Shown: one piece after another, positions 1 through 6,771 of the stretch
Layout of the letters: each line of letters opens with the position of its first letter
How positions within the stretch are numbered: position 1 is the first letter of the stretch
NCBI GenBank assembly: GCA_012727415.1
Contig: JAAYHI010000145.1
Coordinates: 1 to 7,327 of the forward strand
DNA length: 7,327 nucleotides
Reading direction: 5' to 3'
From: Bacillota bacterium
GTDB taxonomy: Bacteria; Bacillota; Proteinivoracia; UBA4975
The notes under the pieces: generated by a model
Database searches by the model: none
Told to the model about the DNA's origin: nothing
What the model saw: only the letters and a program-made list of their open reading frames with translations
Made by a program: the position numbers and the translations under genes

Positions 1-939
1 CCACAGTTCCTCGCAACAGGAACCCAGGAAATCTTCGCTCCCCCTCAAAAAGTAGAGGGTATCGCTTTCAGAAGACCAGAGGGGAGTCTGGGGAACGATG
101 CCGGTATTGATTATCACCCTCGTCTCCCCGGCAGTATCCGCCAGGCCCAAGCTGCCATCCTGCAGCCAGGCCAGCTGGGTATTGTCCCTGTTCCAAACCA
201 GTTCTTCAGTTAAGTTAAGAAGAACCTGGCTGTCTTCCTTGAGGTTTTGCAAGACAGTGCCGTCTTTCAAGGGCAACAAGTACAGATGGCTGCCCACAGC
301 TCCTCCTGCCCAGTAGGGCCAGGAATTCTCCACCGGATTGAGGCCTTGCTGAAATTCGCTGAAGGTTTCACCCTTGAGGATATCTGTAAAGAAAGGGCCG
401 TCGACAGAACCAAAGTACCAGCCCTCGCCATTAAACCAAACCGGTTGCCGCCGCAATCCCGGCGGCACCCAGGCATTGTCTTGCCATAGGATTTTTCCTT
501 GCTCGCCGGAGAAATCCAGCAGTACCCAGCTGAAATTACCCTCTTCGTCCCTTGCTTCCAGTAAAACTTGGGGCCAGGCCACAGCCTTTAGAGTCGGAGC
601 AGGCCCTTTAAGGGATACCGTCCCCAAATACCTTACTTTCACCGAGTCTAAATCCAGTATAGAAAAACTGGCCAAACCCTCCTCCCAGCCCAGGGCAAAC
701 AGAGTATGAGTCTCCTCGGCAACGGCCGCTACCCCTAGGAGTTGGCCGAACCCCTCCAGGGCTATGCCATCGCTGACCTGGACAAGCTGAGGGTCAAAAT
801 CCAGTTCAATAAAACTAACCTCTGTCCAAAGAGGTTTTTCCTGAGGATTCGGTATTAAATAGGCGGGAGGATTGGCAGAGCATCCTGGAATTAACAAAGC
901 CAATATTAAAGTGACAGTTATTAGTAAGAACTTCTTCAT
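1..939 (-). CDS. Putative lipoprotein with TolB/WD40-like beta-propeller character, 3' end outside window
   Basis: I read this frame directly from the minus strand: 313 codons from the ATG at 939 with no stop before the window edge, so the C-terminus is missing. Residues 1-20 form a lipoprotein signal peptide: KK near the start, a hydrophobic stretch LLITVTLILALLI, then a lipobox IPGC with the lipidated Cys at 20. The mature part is rich in Trp, Asp and Gly. It carries repeated beta-strand units such as LVWNRDNTQLAWLQDG and PLWSSESDTLYFLRG, which resemble the PD40/TolB and WD40 blades of beta-propellers. A CC pair sits at 309-310. An AGGAGAGG ribosome binding site precedes the ATG. The gene follows the formate dehydrogenase operon on the same strand but beyond a terminator. 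The function is unknown; a surface-exposed binding or scaffold protein is the reasonable guess. The fold is inferred from pattern only. Confidence 0.8.
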   Translation of the reverse strand, partial: MKKFLLITVTLILALLIPGCSANPPAYLIPNPQEKPLWTEVSFIELDFDPQLVQVSDGIALEGFGQLLGVAAVAEETHTLFALGWEEGLASFSILDLDSVKVRYLGTVSLKGPAPTLKAVAWPQVLLEARDEEGNFSWVLLDFSGEQGKILWQDNAWVPPGLRRQPVWFNGEGWYFGSVDGPFFTDILKGETFSEFQQGLNPVENSWPYWAGGAVGSHLYLLPLKDGTVLQNLKEDSQVLLNLTEELVWNRDNTQLAWLQDGSLGLADTAGETRVIINTGIVPQTPLWSSESDTLYFLRGSEDFLGSCCEELW

Positions 940-998
940 TATCCTCTCCTACTCAATTTCTTAATGTTATTCCTTAAGTATTCTTCTTCCCAGTGCAT
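939..998 (-). CDS. Possible 19-aa leader ORF coupled to the lipoprotein gene
   Basis: An ATG at 998 opens a 19-codon frame, MHWEEEYLRNNIKKLSRRG, whose TAA stop overlaps the lipoprotein ATG as TAATG. A GGGGAGG sequence precedes the ATG, but the gap of about 3 bases is shorter than usual. The peptide is highly charged, acidic at the N-terminal end and basic at the C-terminal end, with no signal peptide. The TAATG overlap is typical of translational coupling. I do not recognise the peptide. It may be a real small protein, a regulatory leader, or chance: an ORF this short is weak evidence by itself. Confidence 0.3.
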   Translation of the reverse strand: MHWEEEYLRNNIKKLSRRG

Positions 999-1016
999 AT
1001 TCCTCCCCGTCAAATC

Positions 1017-1040
1017 AAAAAAAAGGTCAAAATGACCTTT
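1017..1040 (-). terminator. Rho-independent terminator of the formate dehydrogenase operon
   Basis: On the minus strand AAAGGTCA (1040-1033), loop TTT, and TGACCTTT (1029-1022) form a perfect 8-bp stem followed by five further T bases. The stem has only three G-C pairs, but the U tract is good. The hairpin begins inside the TAA stop codon of the iron-sulfur subunit gene, so the operon ends there with no room for another subunit. Confidence 0.72.
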
Positions 1041-1818
1041 ATATTGTGTAATCTCCCCTGCGCTGCTGCATTCTTTCTCCCCGCCAGCGGAGAAATCCTG
1101 CAACCAGGCCAGAGAACAAACCTATAGTGGTCAGCGTTCCCAGGGGGCGCCGGGCCAGTTGCCAAACCCAGGCTGTGGCGTTGTAGCCTGGTGCTTCCGG
1201 CAAACCATAGGCTGCCGGCGTTTCCGTCAGGACATATATCCTCCCCAGGCCGTTCATCTCAGACTCCCCATAGATGTTTGCCCCGGAAAACCCCTGTGCT
1301 TTTAAAACCTCAACCCTCTCTCGGGCCTGTTTCAGCATTGCCCCCCGCTCTCCGTAGAGCAGGGCGCCGTTAGGGCAGGTGGTGACACAAGCAGGTTTTA
1401 GCCCCTGGCTGACCCTTTCGGCGCAACCGGTGCATTTGCCCATTTTATTGGTGGCTTTGCTGACCTGGGGCACATGGAAAGGACAGTACTGGGCGCAAAT
1501 GCTGCAACCAATACACTTGTCAGTATCCGGCCACACGGTGCCTGCCTTGGTGCGCTGCAATGCCCCCATAGGGCAGACGTTGATGCAGGCGGCATCGTTG
1601 CAGTGCATACAGCTGAGGCTGGCAAAGAGCCAACGGCCCTTATCCGTTTCCGAAAAAACCAGGTGGTTCCAGGTATGGGCCTGAAGGGTCGGGGGATTTG
1701 TGTACGTGCCCCGGAACTTCGTCACCCCTGCCGGCAGCCGGTTCCAGTCCTTACATGCCACCTGGCAGCCGCGGCAGGCCATGCACTTCTGCGTATCTAC
1801 CAGAACTACATTTGACAC
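1039..1818 (-). CDS. fdnH: Formate dehydrogenase iron-sulfur (beta) subunit, four [4Fe-4S] clusters, membrane anchored
   Basis: This subunit (259 aa; also called fdhB/fdoH) carries electrons from the catalytic subunit towards the membrane. Sixteen cysteines form four ferredoxin-type cluster motifs: 12/15/18/22, 70/73/78/82, 102/105/108/112 and 129/132/144/148. These match the FdnH/DMSO-reductase-B family. Residues about 225-243 form one transmembrane helix followed by a basic tail (RWRGERMQQRR), the FdnH arrangement with the C-terminus in the cytoplasm. It has no signal peptide of its own, so export is probably by hitchhiking on the Tat signal of the partner. E. coli FdnH is about 294 aa, so this one is compact. 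I chose the GTG at 1818 because AAGGAGG (1833-1827) lies 8 bases before it. An in-frame ATG at 1842 lies upstream of that site and would put the site inside the coding frame. Only two bases separate it from the previous gene's stop. Confidence 0.93.
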   Translation of the reverse strand: MSNVVLVDTQKCMACRGCQVACKDWNRLPAGVTKFRGTYTNPPTLQAHTWNHLVFSETDKGRWLFASLSCMHCNDAACINVCPMGALQRTKAGTVWPDTDKCIGCSICAQYCPFHVPQVSKATNKMGKCTGCAERVSQGLKPACVTTCPNGALLYGERGAMLKQARERVEVLKAQGFSGANIYGESEMNGLGRIYVLTETPAAYGLPEAPGYNATAWVWQLARRPLGTLTTIGLFSGLVAGFLRWRGERMQQRRGDYTI

Positions 1819-1820
1819 TG

Positions 1821-4796
1821 TCAAGCCCTCCTTATATTGCATAAAAAGGCCTTATACTCCGGAATAGTGGTATTGGGGTCCCCCACATGGGGAGTAAGGA
1901 CATTGGCGCTGTCCCCCGGGAATAACCCTCGATAGCCCCAATGCCAGGGCATGCCGACGATTTCCACCAGTTTGCCGTCAACCTGCATCGGTTTCAGGCG
2001 CCTGGTTACATAGGCCACAGCTTTTATTTCTCCCCGGGGAGTACTTACAAAGACTTGAGAGCCATTGCTGATTCCCAGTTTTTCCGCCAACTGCACACTG
2101 ATCTCCACGAACATTTCCGGGGCCATCTCCGCCAGCCAGGGGCTGTTGCGGGTCATGATGCCGCTTTGCCAATGCTCGCTGACCCGGTAGGTGGTGCCGA
2201 TATAGGGGAAATCCTCCCGGGTGGCCAGTTTGCCAAGGCCCTGCCACCAGGTGATGACGGGATTGTTCTGCTGGGAGCTGAGGACATTGTGCACAGGGCT
2301 TTCTGCCGGTTCGTAATGCTCAGGCAAAGGCCCGTCGGCCATGCCGGGGCTGAAAAGCCTGGCCTGCAATTCCGGCAGCATGATAAAGGGGCTTTGGGCA
2401 GTGTTTTCCGGAGGGTTATCCTTCCAGGCAAAATCCGGCACATCATTCATCCGCCATTCCCCTCCCTCCCAGAAAACAAGGGGGACTTTGGGATTCCACG
2501 GCTTGCCGGAAGGGTCACTGGAGCAGCGGTTATAAAGAATCCGGCGATTGAGGGGCCAGGCAAAGGCCCAATCGGCATGAGTGCCAATCCCCTTTTGTTC
2601 CCGGATGCGCCGCTTGGCTGGCGGGTCCTCCAGGTCATTGTAATAACCGGAGTATATCCAGCAGCCGCAGGCGGTGCTGCCGTCGGCAGCCAACTTGGTG
2701 AAGTTTTCCAGGGGCTTATGGTTCTCAATTTCATAGCCGTTTATTTCCAGGGCCACCTTTTCAATATCCGGCTCCTCTTCTCCCTGGCCGTAGTCCCAGT
2801 TTAAACCCAGGATGGGATCGGGGAAGACCCCTCCTAGGGAATAGTGGTAACGCAACGCCTTATATAACTGGTCGGCAATCCACAGATCCGACTTTGCTTC
2901 TCCCGGGGGCTCGATGGCCTTGTGCCGCCACTGTATCCAGCGCCCGGAATTGCTGACCGACCCGTCTTTTTCATAGGAAGCTGCAGCGGGGAGCAGGAAA
3001 ACCTCAGTCTTGATGCTGGCGGGATCCGCCTTGGGGCGTCGCCAGAAGCTGGCTGTCTCGGTCTCAAATAAGTCAACCGCCACCATCCAGTCGAGGTTTT
3101 CCAGGGCTTTTCGCTCCAGCTCAGCCTGGGGCCCTCCGACGGCCGGATTCTGGCCCCAGACAAACATGCCCTGAATTTCACCCCTGGCCATAGCTTCGAA
3201 AATGGCAATGTGCGAATGGTTTTTGCCATCGAGCTTTGGCAGCCATTGGTAGCAAAAGTCGTTTTCCGGGGTTGCCTTCTCCCCCCACCAGGCTTTGAGC
3301 ATGCTGATGAGAAACTTGGGCTTATTGGACCAGTAGCTGCTGGCAGGAGTTTCTTTGGCATTGTAATCCGCCAGGGTGGGATGATCCATCCCCTGGGGCA
3401 TGTTGAGATACCCCGGGAGAATATGATAGAGCATGGCCATGTCGGTAGACCCCTGAACATTGGCTTCTCCCCGCTGGGCATTGACACCGCCGCCGGGGAT
3501 GCCGATATTGCCCAGCAGCAACTGCAGCACTGCAGTGGCCCGCACATTTTGGGACCCGTGGGTGGACTGGGTGATGCCCATGGCGTACAGGATGTTGCCC
3601 GCCTTGTCAGGGGCGCCGGTAGCGCAATAAGTGCTGGCGACCAATTCGAAGTCTTCGCGGCTGCAGCCCACAATCTTGCACACTGTTTCAGCATCGTACC
3701 GGGCATAGTGGTCTTTAAGCACCTGAAAGACGCAACGGGGATGCTGCAAAGAAGGATCTTTGCGGGGATTGCCCTCGGTGTCCAGCTCATAGCTCCAGGT
3801 GTCCCGGTTATAGCTGCCTTCGGCATAGCCGGAAAAGATTCCGTCGGCAAAGAAATAACCGGAATCGAGAATGTACGCGGCATTAGTATAGTTGACAATA
3901 TATTCCCGCTGGTAGAGTTCCTTTTCGATGGTATAGTTTATTAGCCCTCCCAAGAGAGCAATATCCGTCCCCGGGCGCAGGGGCAACCACAGATCTGCCA
4001 CAGCGGCAGTGCGGGTGAGGCGGGGATCTATGCTGATGAGCTTCGCTCCCCTTTCCCTGGCTCTGTCAATCCAACGCATGGACATGGGGTGGTTTTCCGC
4101 CGTGTTGACCCCGATGGCCATAATGACATCAGAGTGCTGGTAGTCGATCCAATGGTTGGTCATTGCCCCTCTTCCAAATGAGTTGGCCAGACCGGCCACA
4201 GTGGAAGAGTGTCAAAGGCGGGCGTGGTGGTCTAAATTGACGATGCCCAGGCTGCGCATGAGCTTCGCCAACAGGTAATTCTCTTCATTGTCCAGGGCAG
4301 CGCTGCCCAGATGGGCGATGGCCAGGGTGCGGTTAACAATAACGCCTTTCTCCTGGGACTCAAAGGTGGCATCCCGGGTCTCTTTAACCCGCCGGGCAAT
4401 TCTGTCCATGGCCCAGCGCCAGTTTTTCTTCTCCCATACCTTGCTGTAAGGTGCCCGGTAGAGGACCTTTGTCAGGCGATTGGGGTTGGTTTCCGGGCTG
4501 TGGGTGCGCAAATTATAGACTGTGTTTAGGTTCAGCAAGGATGCGCCTTTGCTGCATAAGGCCCCCTCGTTAATGGGGTGATCGGGATCACCGCTTACGC
4601 TGACAAGCTTGCCATTGACCACATAGCATATGGCACCACAGCCGCAGGAGCAGTAGGGACAAATAGTGGTTACCTCTTTGGCATCTACCAGGGGGTAGCT
4701 GATAACAGGGTCCTTGTCCCAGTCACAGCCCACTACTGCAGCAGCCAGGGCCGCCAGGCCCGTCAGCTTGAAGAATTCACGCCGCGTTATTTTCAT
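1821..4796 (-). CDS. fdnG: Selenocysteine-containing, Tat-exported formate dehydrogenase catalytic (alpha) subunit
   Basis: This 991-aa molybdopterin (Mo or W bis-MGD) enzyme oxidises formate to CO2 on the outer face of the membrane. Residues 1-24 are a Tat signal: TRREFFK at 4-10, a hydrophobic stretch, and VVGC at 21-24, which also fits a lipobox. Cysteines 46, 49, 53 and 81 (CxxCxxxC then CSKG) bind the proximal [4Fe-4S] cluster, and K83 corresponds to the conserved lysine. The in-frame TGA at 4214-4212 is Sec195, followed by His196; the flanks HARL-U-HS and GRGAMTNHW match FdnG-type enzymes. The stretches HGSQNVRA, GNIGIPGGGVNAQRGEANVQG and LPGYLNMP (about 413-468) are characteristic of the family. 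The last 130 or so residues are the molybdopterin-dinucleotide binding domain, ending PEYKAF. E. coli FdnG is 1015 aa. The start has AGGTGA 5 bases upstream and lies 4 bases after the fdhE stop. Mo versus W cannot be decided from sequence. Confidence 0.95.
1827..1833 (-). promoter_or_regulatory. Ribosome binding site deciding the iron-sulfur subunit start
   Basis: AAGGAGG on the minus strand, inside the last codons of the catalytic subunit gene and 8 bases before GTG 1818. Its position excludes the longer start at ATG 1842 and the TTG at 1824, and implies translational coupling to the upstream gene. Confidence 0.8.
4169..4214 (-). promoter_or_regulatory. Bacterial SECIS element
   Basis: Directly after the UGA the minus strand forms a two-part hairpin. 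The lower stem CTCTTCC (4209-4203) pairs perfectly with GGAAGAG (4175-4169). The apical stem TGGCC (4198-4194) pairs with GGCCA (4188-4184), closing a GGTCT loop (4193-4189). E. coli fdhF, from memory, has the same GGUCU loop and the same 18-base gap from UGA to loop. SelB with Sec-tRNA would bind here to recode the UGA. Confidence 0.9.
4212..4214 (-). other. In-frame UGA selenocysteine codon (Sec195)
   Basis: TGA on the minus strand splits two open frames that are in register, 194 codons upstream and 796 sense codons downstream. The residue falls exactly where formate dehydrogenases carry the active-site Sec or Cys ligand of Mo/W, directly before the catalytic His. It should be annotated with a translation exception, not as a stop or frameshift. 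Confidence 0.96.
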
Positions 4797-4800
4797 GCTC

Positions 4801-5634
4801 TCACCTCATTTCCCGTGTTAATCTGTGAGGATGGGATGCAGGGCGGTAACCCTTGCGCTGGGCAAGGATGTCTAAAAAAACCGTCTCAGCGTTTTCCAGT
4901 TGGAGATCACAGCCAGTTTGCGCCTGGGTGCAATCGGTAATTTTCACGTAGTAGCCGCAATCATCGCATACCTGAAGGCGCCTGAGGGGATCCTCCTCAA
5001 GGAATAGCATCAGCTGCCCCTCCTGGTTGCTGCTGCAGATGGGGCATGTCAGTCGTGAAAAGCTCCACTCTGTCTCACACATCCAACAGCCCAGGATGCG
5101 GCGCCCATCTCCCGGCCGGTTATAGCCGTTGACAGGGTACTGGCCGCACACGGGGCACCAGCCCCGATACCAGTCTTCCCCAACAGGGGCTTGCTGGCGG
5201 GCATAGGCGGTGTAAAAGGGAACGATGGCAGCGAGGAAGAACTCCGCCAGCAGCGAAGGATCCAGGGGACTGAGCTTGTGAAGCCTCAATTCCCTTACGG
5301 CTATTTCCATAGCAGCAACCAAATCCGGCTCCAGACAACTTTGCACCGTCGTTGCCAAAGCTTCCAGCGTACTGTCTTCCAGGCTGAAGATCAGAGTAAT
5401 AAAATCAGTCTCCCGGTTATGGCTGGCCATGAGAGAGGCAAGGCGAATACATATTTCCCGAAACAGCCGCGGGGAAAAGAGAATTCTTTCACATTCCAGG
5501 ATATAGTTTTGGATGGTGCTTGTCTTCTTGCGAAGGGGAAGCTCGGCAATGACTAGATCCCGAAATTCCCGCTGCACATTGAGGATTTGGCGCAGCAAGG
5601 GCATAAGCGAGGCACCTGAGAGCTCTGCTTTCAT
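4801..5634 (-). CDS. fdhE: Formate dehydrogenase accessory protein FdhE
   Basis: This cytoplasmic factor (277 aa; E. coli FdhE is about 309 aa) is needed for maturation or activity of respiratory, Tat-exported formate dehydrogenases. The N-terminal half (about 1-150) is helical with no clear motif. The C-terminal half has four CxxC pairs at 160/163, 183/186, 197/200 and 223/226 (CPVC, CWMC, CPIC, CDDC), arranged as the two rubredoxin-like metal-binding modules typical of FdhE. The sequence GWCPVCGQYPV is diagnostic of the family. It is the first gene of the operon, 4 bases ahead of its client enzyme. I chose the ATG at 5634 because GGAGG (5647-5643) lies 8 bases upstream; a GTG at 5649 in the same frame would overlap that site. 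The assignment is firm; the bound metal and precise biochemical step are not visible here. Confidence 0.9.
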   Translation of the reverse strand: MKAELSGASLMPLLRQILNVQREFRDLVIAELPLRKKTSTIQNYILECERILFSPRLFREICIRLASLMASHNRETDFITLIFSLEDSTLEALATTVQSCLEPDLVAAMEIAVRELRLHKLSPLDPSLLAEFFLAAIVPFYTAYARQQAPVGEDWYRGWCPVCGQYPVNGYNRPGDGRRILGCWMCETEWSFSRLTCPICSSNQEGQLMLFLEEDPLRRLQVCDDCGYYVKITDCTQAQTGCDLQLENAETVFLDILAQRKGYRPASHPHRLTREMR

Positions 5635-5651
5635 CCTCTCCACCTCCACAG

Positions 5652-5698
5652 TACTATTCTAGTATATTGGGCAAAGGGGGAATAGTCCTGCAACTATT
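5652..5698. promoter_or_regulatory. Two dyads sharing ACTATT half-sites over the fdh promoter, possible operators
   Basis: AATAGT-CCTGCA-ACTATT (5681-5698) is a perfect 6-6-6 inverted repeat over the -35 position. TACTA-TTC-TAGTA (5652-5664) is a second perfect inverted repeat touching the -10 box. ACTATT occurs three times: 5653-5658 and 5693-5698 on plus, 5686-5681 on minus. The layout fits a dimeric regulator, but the regulator is unknown and short AT-rich dyads can arise by chance. Confidence 0.35.
5661..5689 (-). promoter_or_regulatory. Candidate promoter of the fdhE-fdnG-fdnH operon
   Basis: On the minus strand, TATACT (5666-5661) is a good -10 box about 27 bases before the fdhE start. 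With a 17-base spacer the -35 position reads AGGACT (5689-5684), a poor match, which suggests an activated promoter. A TTGCAG further upstream would need a 21-base spacer. The start point would be near 5654. Confidence 0.4.
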
Positions 5699-5739
5699 GG
5701 ATATTTCTATGACCAATTAGCGAATCATGGCAAGATACG

Positions 5740-5766
5740 AAAAAACCAGGCATCTCTAGCCTGGTT
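5740..5766 (-). terminator. Rho-independent terminator after the HAD phosphatase gene
   Basis: On the minus strand AACCAGGC (5766-5759), a 7-base loop, and GCCTGGTT (5751-5744) form a perfect 8-bp stem followed by TTTT. It starts about 14 bases after the HAD stop codon and separates that gene from the formate dehydrogenase operon, which therefore needs its own promoter. Confidence 0.85.
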
Positions 5767-5780
5767 GTGATAATATTTGC

Positions 5781-6662
5781 TTATACCGCCCGCTGAGAAT
5801 CCGAGGCAGGCAAAATGATGCTGTTAAAAGCAGCCGCGACCCCGTCCAGATCATTGCTTAAGGTAACGCGGCCCGCCAGCTTTTTCAACTGGCTGGGACC
5901 GTTGCCCATGACAATTCCCAGTCCCGCCGCCTGTATCATTGTGCGGTCATTGAGATTATCCCCTATGGCCACCACTTGCTCCATGTCCAGTTCCAGGTGC
6001 CTGGCTAGCTTCTGCAGGGCCCAGCCTTTGGAAATACCAGGAGGAGCGATTTCAAGGTACATGTGGTTTTTGTACCCGAGGTAATAGTCTGCCGACAATC
6101 CCCGCCTCGTCGCGTTCTCGAAAATCTTTTCCAAAGATCCCAGCTTGCCGATTGCAAATACCTTATGGCTGTCAAGCCTGCCCTCCACAACTGCCTGGAT
6201 CATGCCGGGATCCTTACGCACCCTGCTTTGGAAAAACTCCCGGACACTATAGGCAAGGTTTGCGGGTTTAAGCTTGTTTTCACAAATCATCTGCACCCAG
6301 GAAGTAAGGCTGGTACGTTTTACATTGGCTATGATTCCATCTCTGTGGTAGACCTGAAAATAGAGGTCCTCTGCTTGCATTTCCGCCAATAAAGGTGCGA
6401 TAATCTTATTATCGAAATTGGTTTCTGACATAATTGAACCGTCCCGATGGCGGATCATGCCCCCATTGGCGCAAATAAGAGGCACATCCAGCTTGAGGCG
6501 GTCGGCATATTTTTTCGCTGAATGGAAGCTGCGGCCGGTGGCCAGGGTAACGTGTATGCCCTGTTCCATGGCCTTTGCAATTGCTTGGCGGGTAGGGGCA
6601 GTCAGTTGCATATTTCGGTTTATAAGAGTGCCGTCAATATCTATTGCTATTAGTCTGTAGAT
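5781..6662 (-). CDS. Cof-type HAD-superfamily phosphatase with probable non-canonical AUC start
   Basis: This is a cytoplasmic Mg-dependent phosphatase of the Cof/YidA class (293 aa), members of which act on sugar phosphates or related small phosphoesters; the substrate is not predictable. All four HAD motifs are visible when the frame is extended upstream: motif I DIDGT (Asp8 nucleophile, Asp10), motif II at Thr42 in LATGR, motif III Lys212 in ISKGW, and motif IV GDNLND at 234-239. The first in-frame ATG (6611) lies after motif I and would give a dead enzyme. Upstream codons read YRLIAIDIDGT, the standard family opening, and the only plausible initiator is ATC at 6662, 7 bases behind GGAGG. 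No in-frame ATG, GTG or TTG exists between the promoter and motif I. Either AUC initiates or one base is wrong. It is transcribed alone from its own promoter. Confidence 0.9.
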   Translation of the reverse strand: MYRLIAIDIDGTLINRNMQLTAPTRQAIAKAMEQGIHVTLATGRSFHSAKKYADRLKLDVPLICANGGMIRHRDGSIMSETNFDNKIIAPLLAEMQAEDLYFQVYHRDGIIANVKRTSLTSWVQMICENKLKPANLAYSVREFFQSRVRKDPGMIQAVVEGRLDSHKVFAIGKLGSLEKIFENATRRGLSADYYLGYKNHMYLEIAPPGISKGWALQKLARHLELDMEQVVAIGDNLNDRTMIQAAGLGIVMGNGPSQLKKLAGRVTLSNDLDGVAAAFNSIILPASDSQRAV

Positions 6663-6669
6663 AAAATCT

Positions 6670-6674
6670 CCTCC
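6670..6674 (-). promoter_or_regulatory. Ribosome binding site supporting the AUC start of the HAD gene
   Basis: GGAGG on the minus strand within a purine-rich GGGAGGAG stretch, 7 bases before ATC 6662. It is 58 bases from the ATG at 6611, far too distant to serve that codon. Confidence 0.75.
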
Positions 6675-6686
6675 CTTCCCGTCCTT

Positions 6687-6715
6687 ATTATAACTGATTT
6701 CTCCTCTGATTTCAA
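6687..6715 (-). promoter_or_regulatory. Near-consensus sigma-A promoter of the HAD gene
   Basis: Minus strand TTGAAA (6715-6710), a 17-base spacer, and a perfect TATAAT (6692-6687). Transcription would start near 6680, leaving a leader of about 18 bases with the GGAGG site. This leader contains no conventional start codon in the HAD frame. Confidence 0.85.
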
Positions 6716-6745
6716 AAGCTGTGTCCTCTTTTCCAGGAAAATATC

Positions 6746-6754
6746 TGGTATACT
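6746..6754 (+). promoter_or_regulatory. Candidate extended -10 promoter for the GNAT gene
   Basis: TGGTATACT contains the extended -10 pattern TGn before TATACT. No good -35 box is present at the expected spacing. The start point would be near 6761, giving a very short leader of about 11 bases in which the G-rich ribosome binding site sits almost at the 5' end. Confidence 0.45.
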
Positions 6755-6771
6755 ATTTGGGGGGTGGAATC

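Noticed and set aside
98..709. Short plus-strand frames in the first 700 bases
   Set aside because: They are antisense to the 313-codon lipoprotein frame, which has a signal peptide, ribosome binding site and propeller-like repeats.
1941..2804. Long plus-strand open frame (287 codons) opposite the catalytic subunit
   Set aside because: It lies entirely antisense to a well-supported gene and its translation has no recognisable family features, so it is a composition shadow.
2834..3898. 354-codon minus-strand frame inside the catalytic subunit gene
   Set aside because: It is an alternative frame of the same DNA with low-complexity Pro/Ser/Cys-rich translation and no motifs.
3210..3944. Plus-strand 244-codon frame
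   Set aside because: It is antisense to conserved molybdopterin-domain coding sequence, and nothing in it looks like a protein family.
1821..4199. A separate gene starting at the GTG at 4199
   Set aside because: It is the continuation of the catalytic subunit after the Sec UGA; the GTG encodes Val200 and lies inside the SECIS stem.
5781..6611. HAD gene starting at the ATG at 6611
   Set aside because: This start removes the catalytic DIDGT motif and has no ribosome binding site at a usable distance.
6721..6771. Longer GNAT start at GTG 6721
   Set aside because: The extra 17 residues are not family-like, and this stretch contains the likely -10 promoter element and the G-rich ribosome binding site for ATG 6772.
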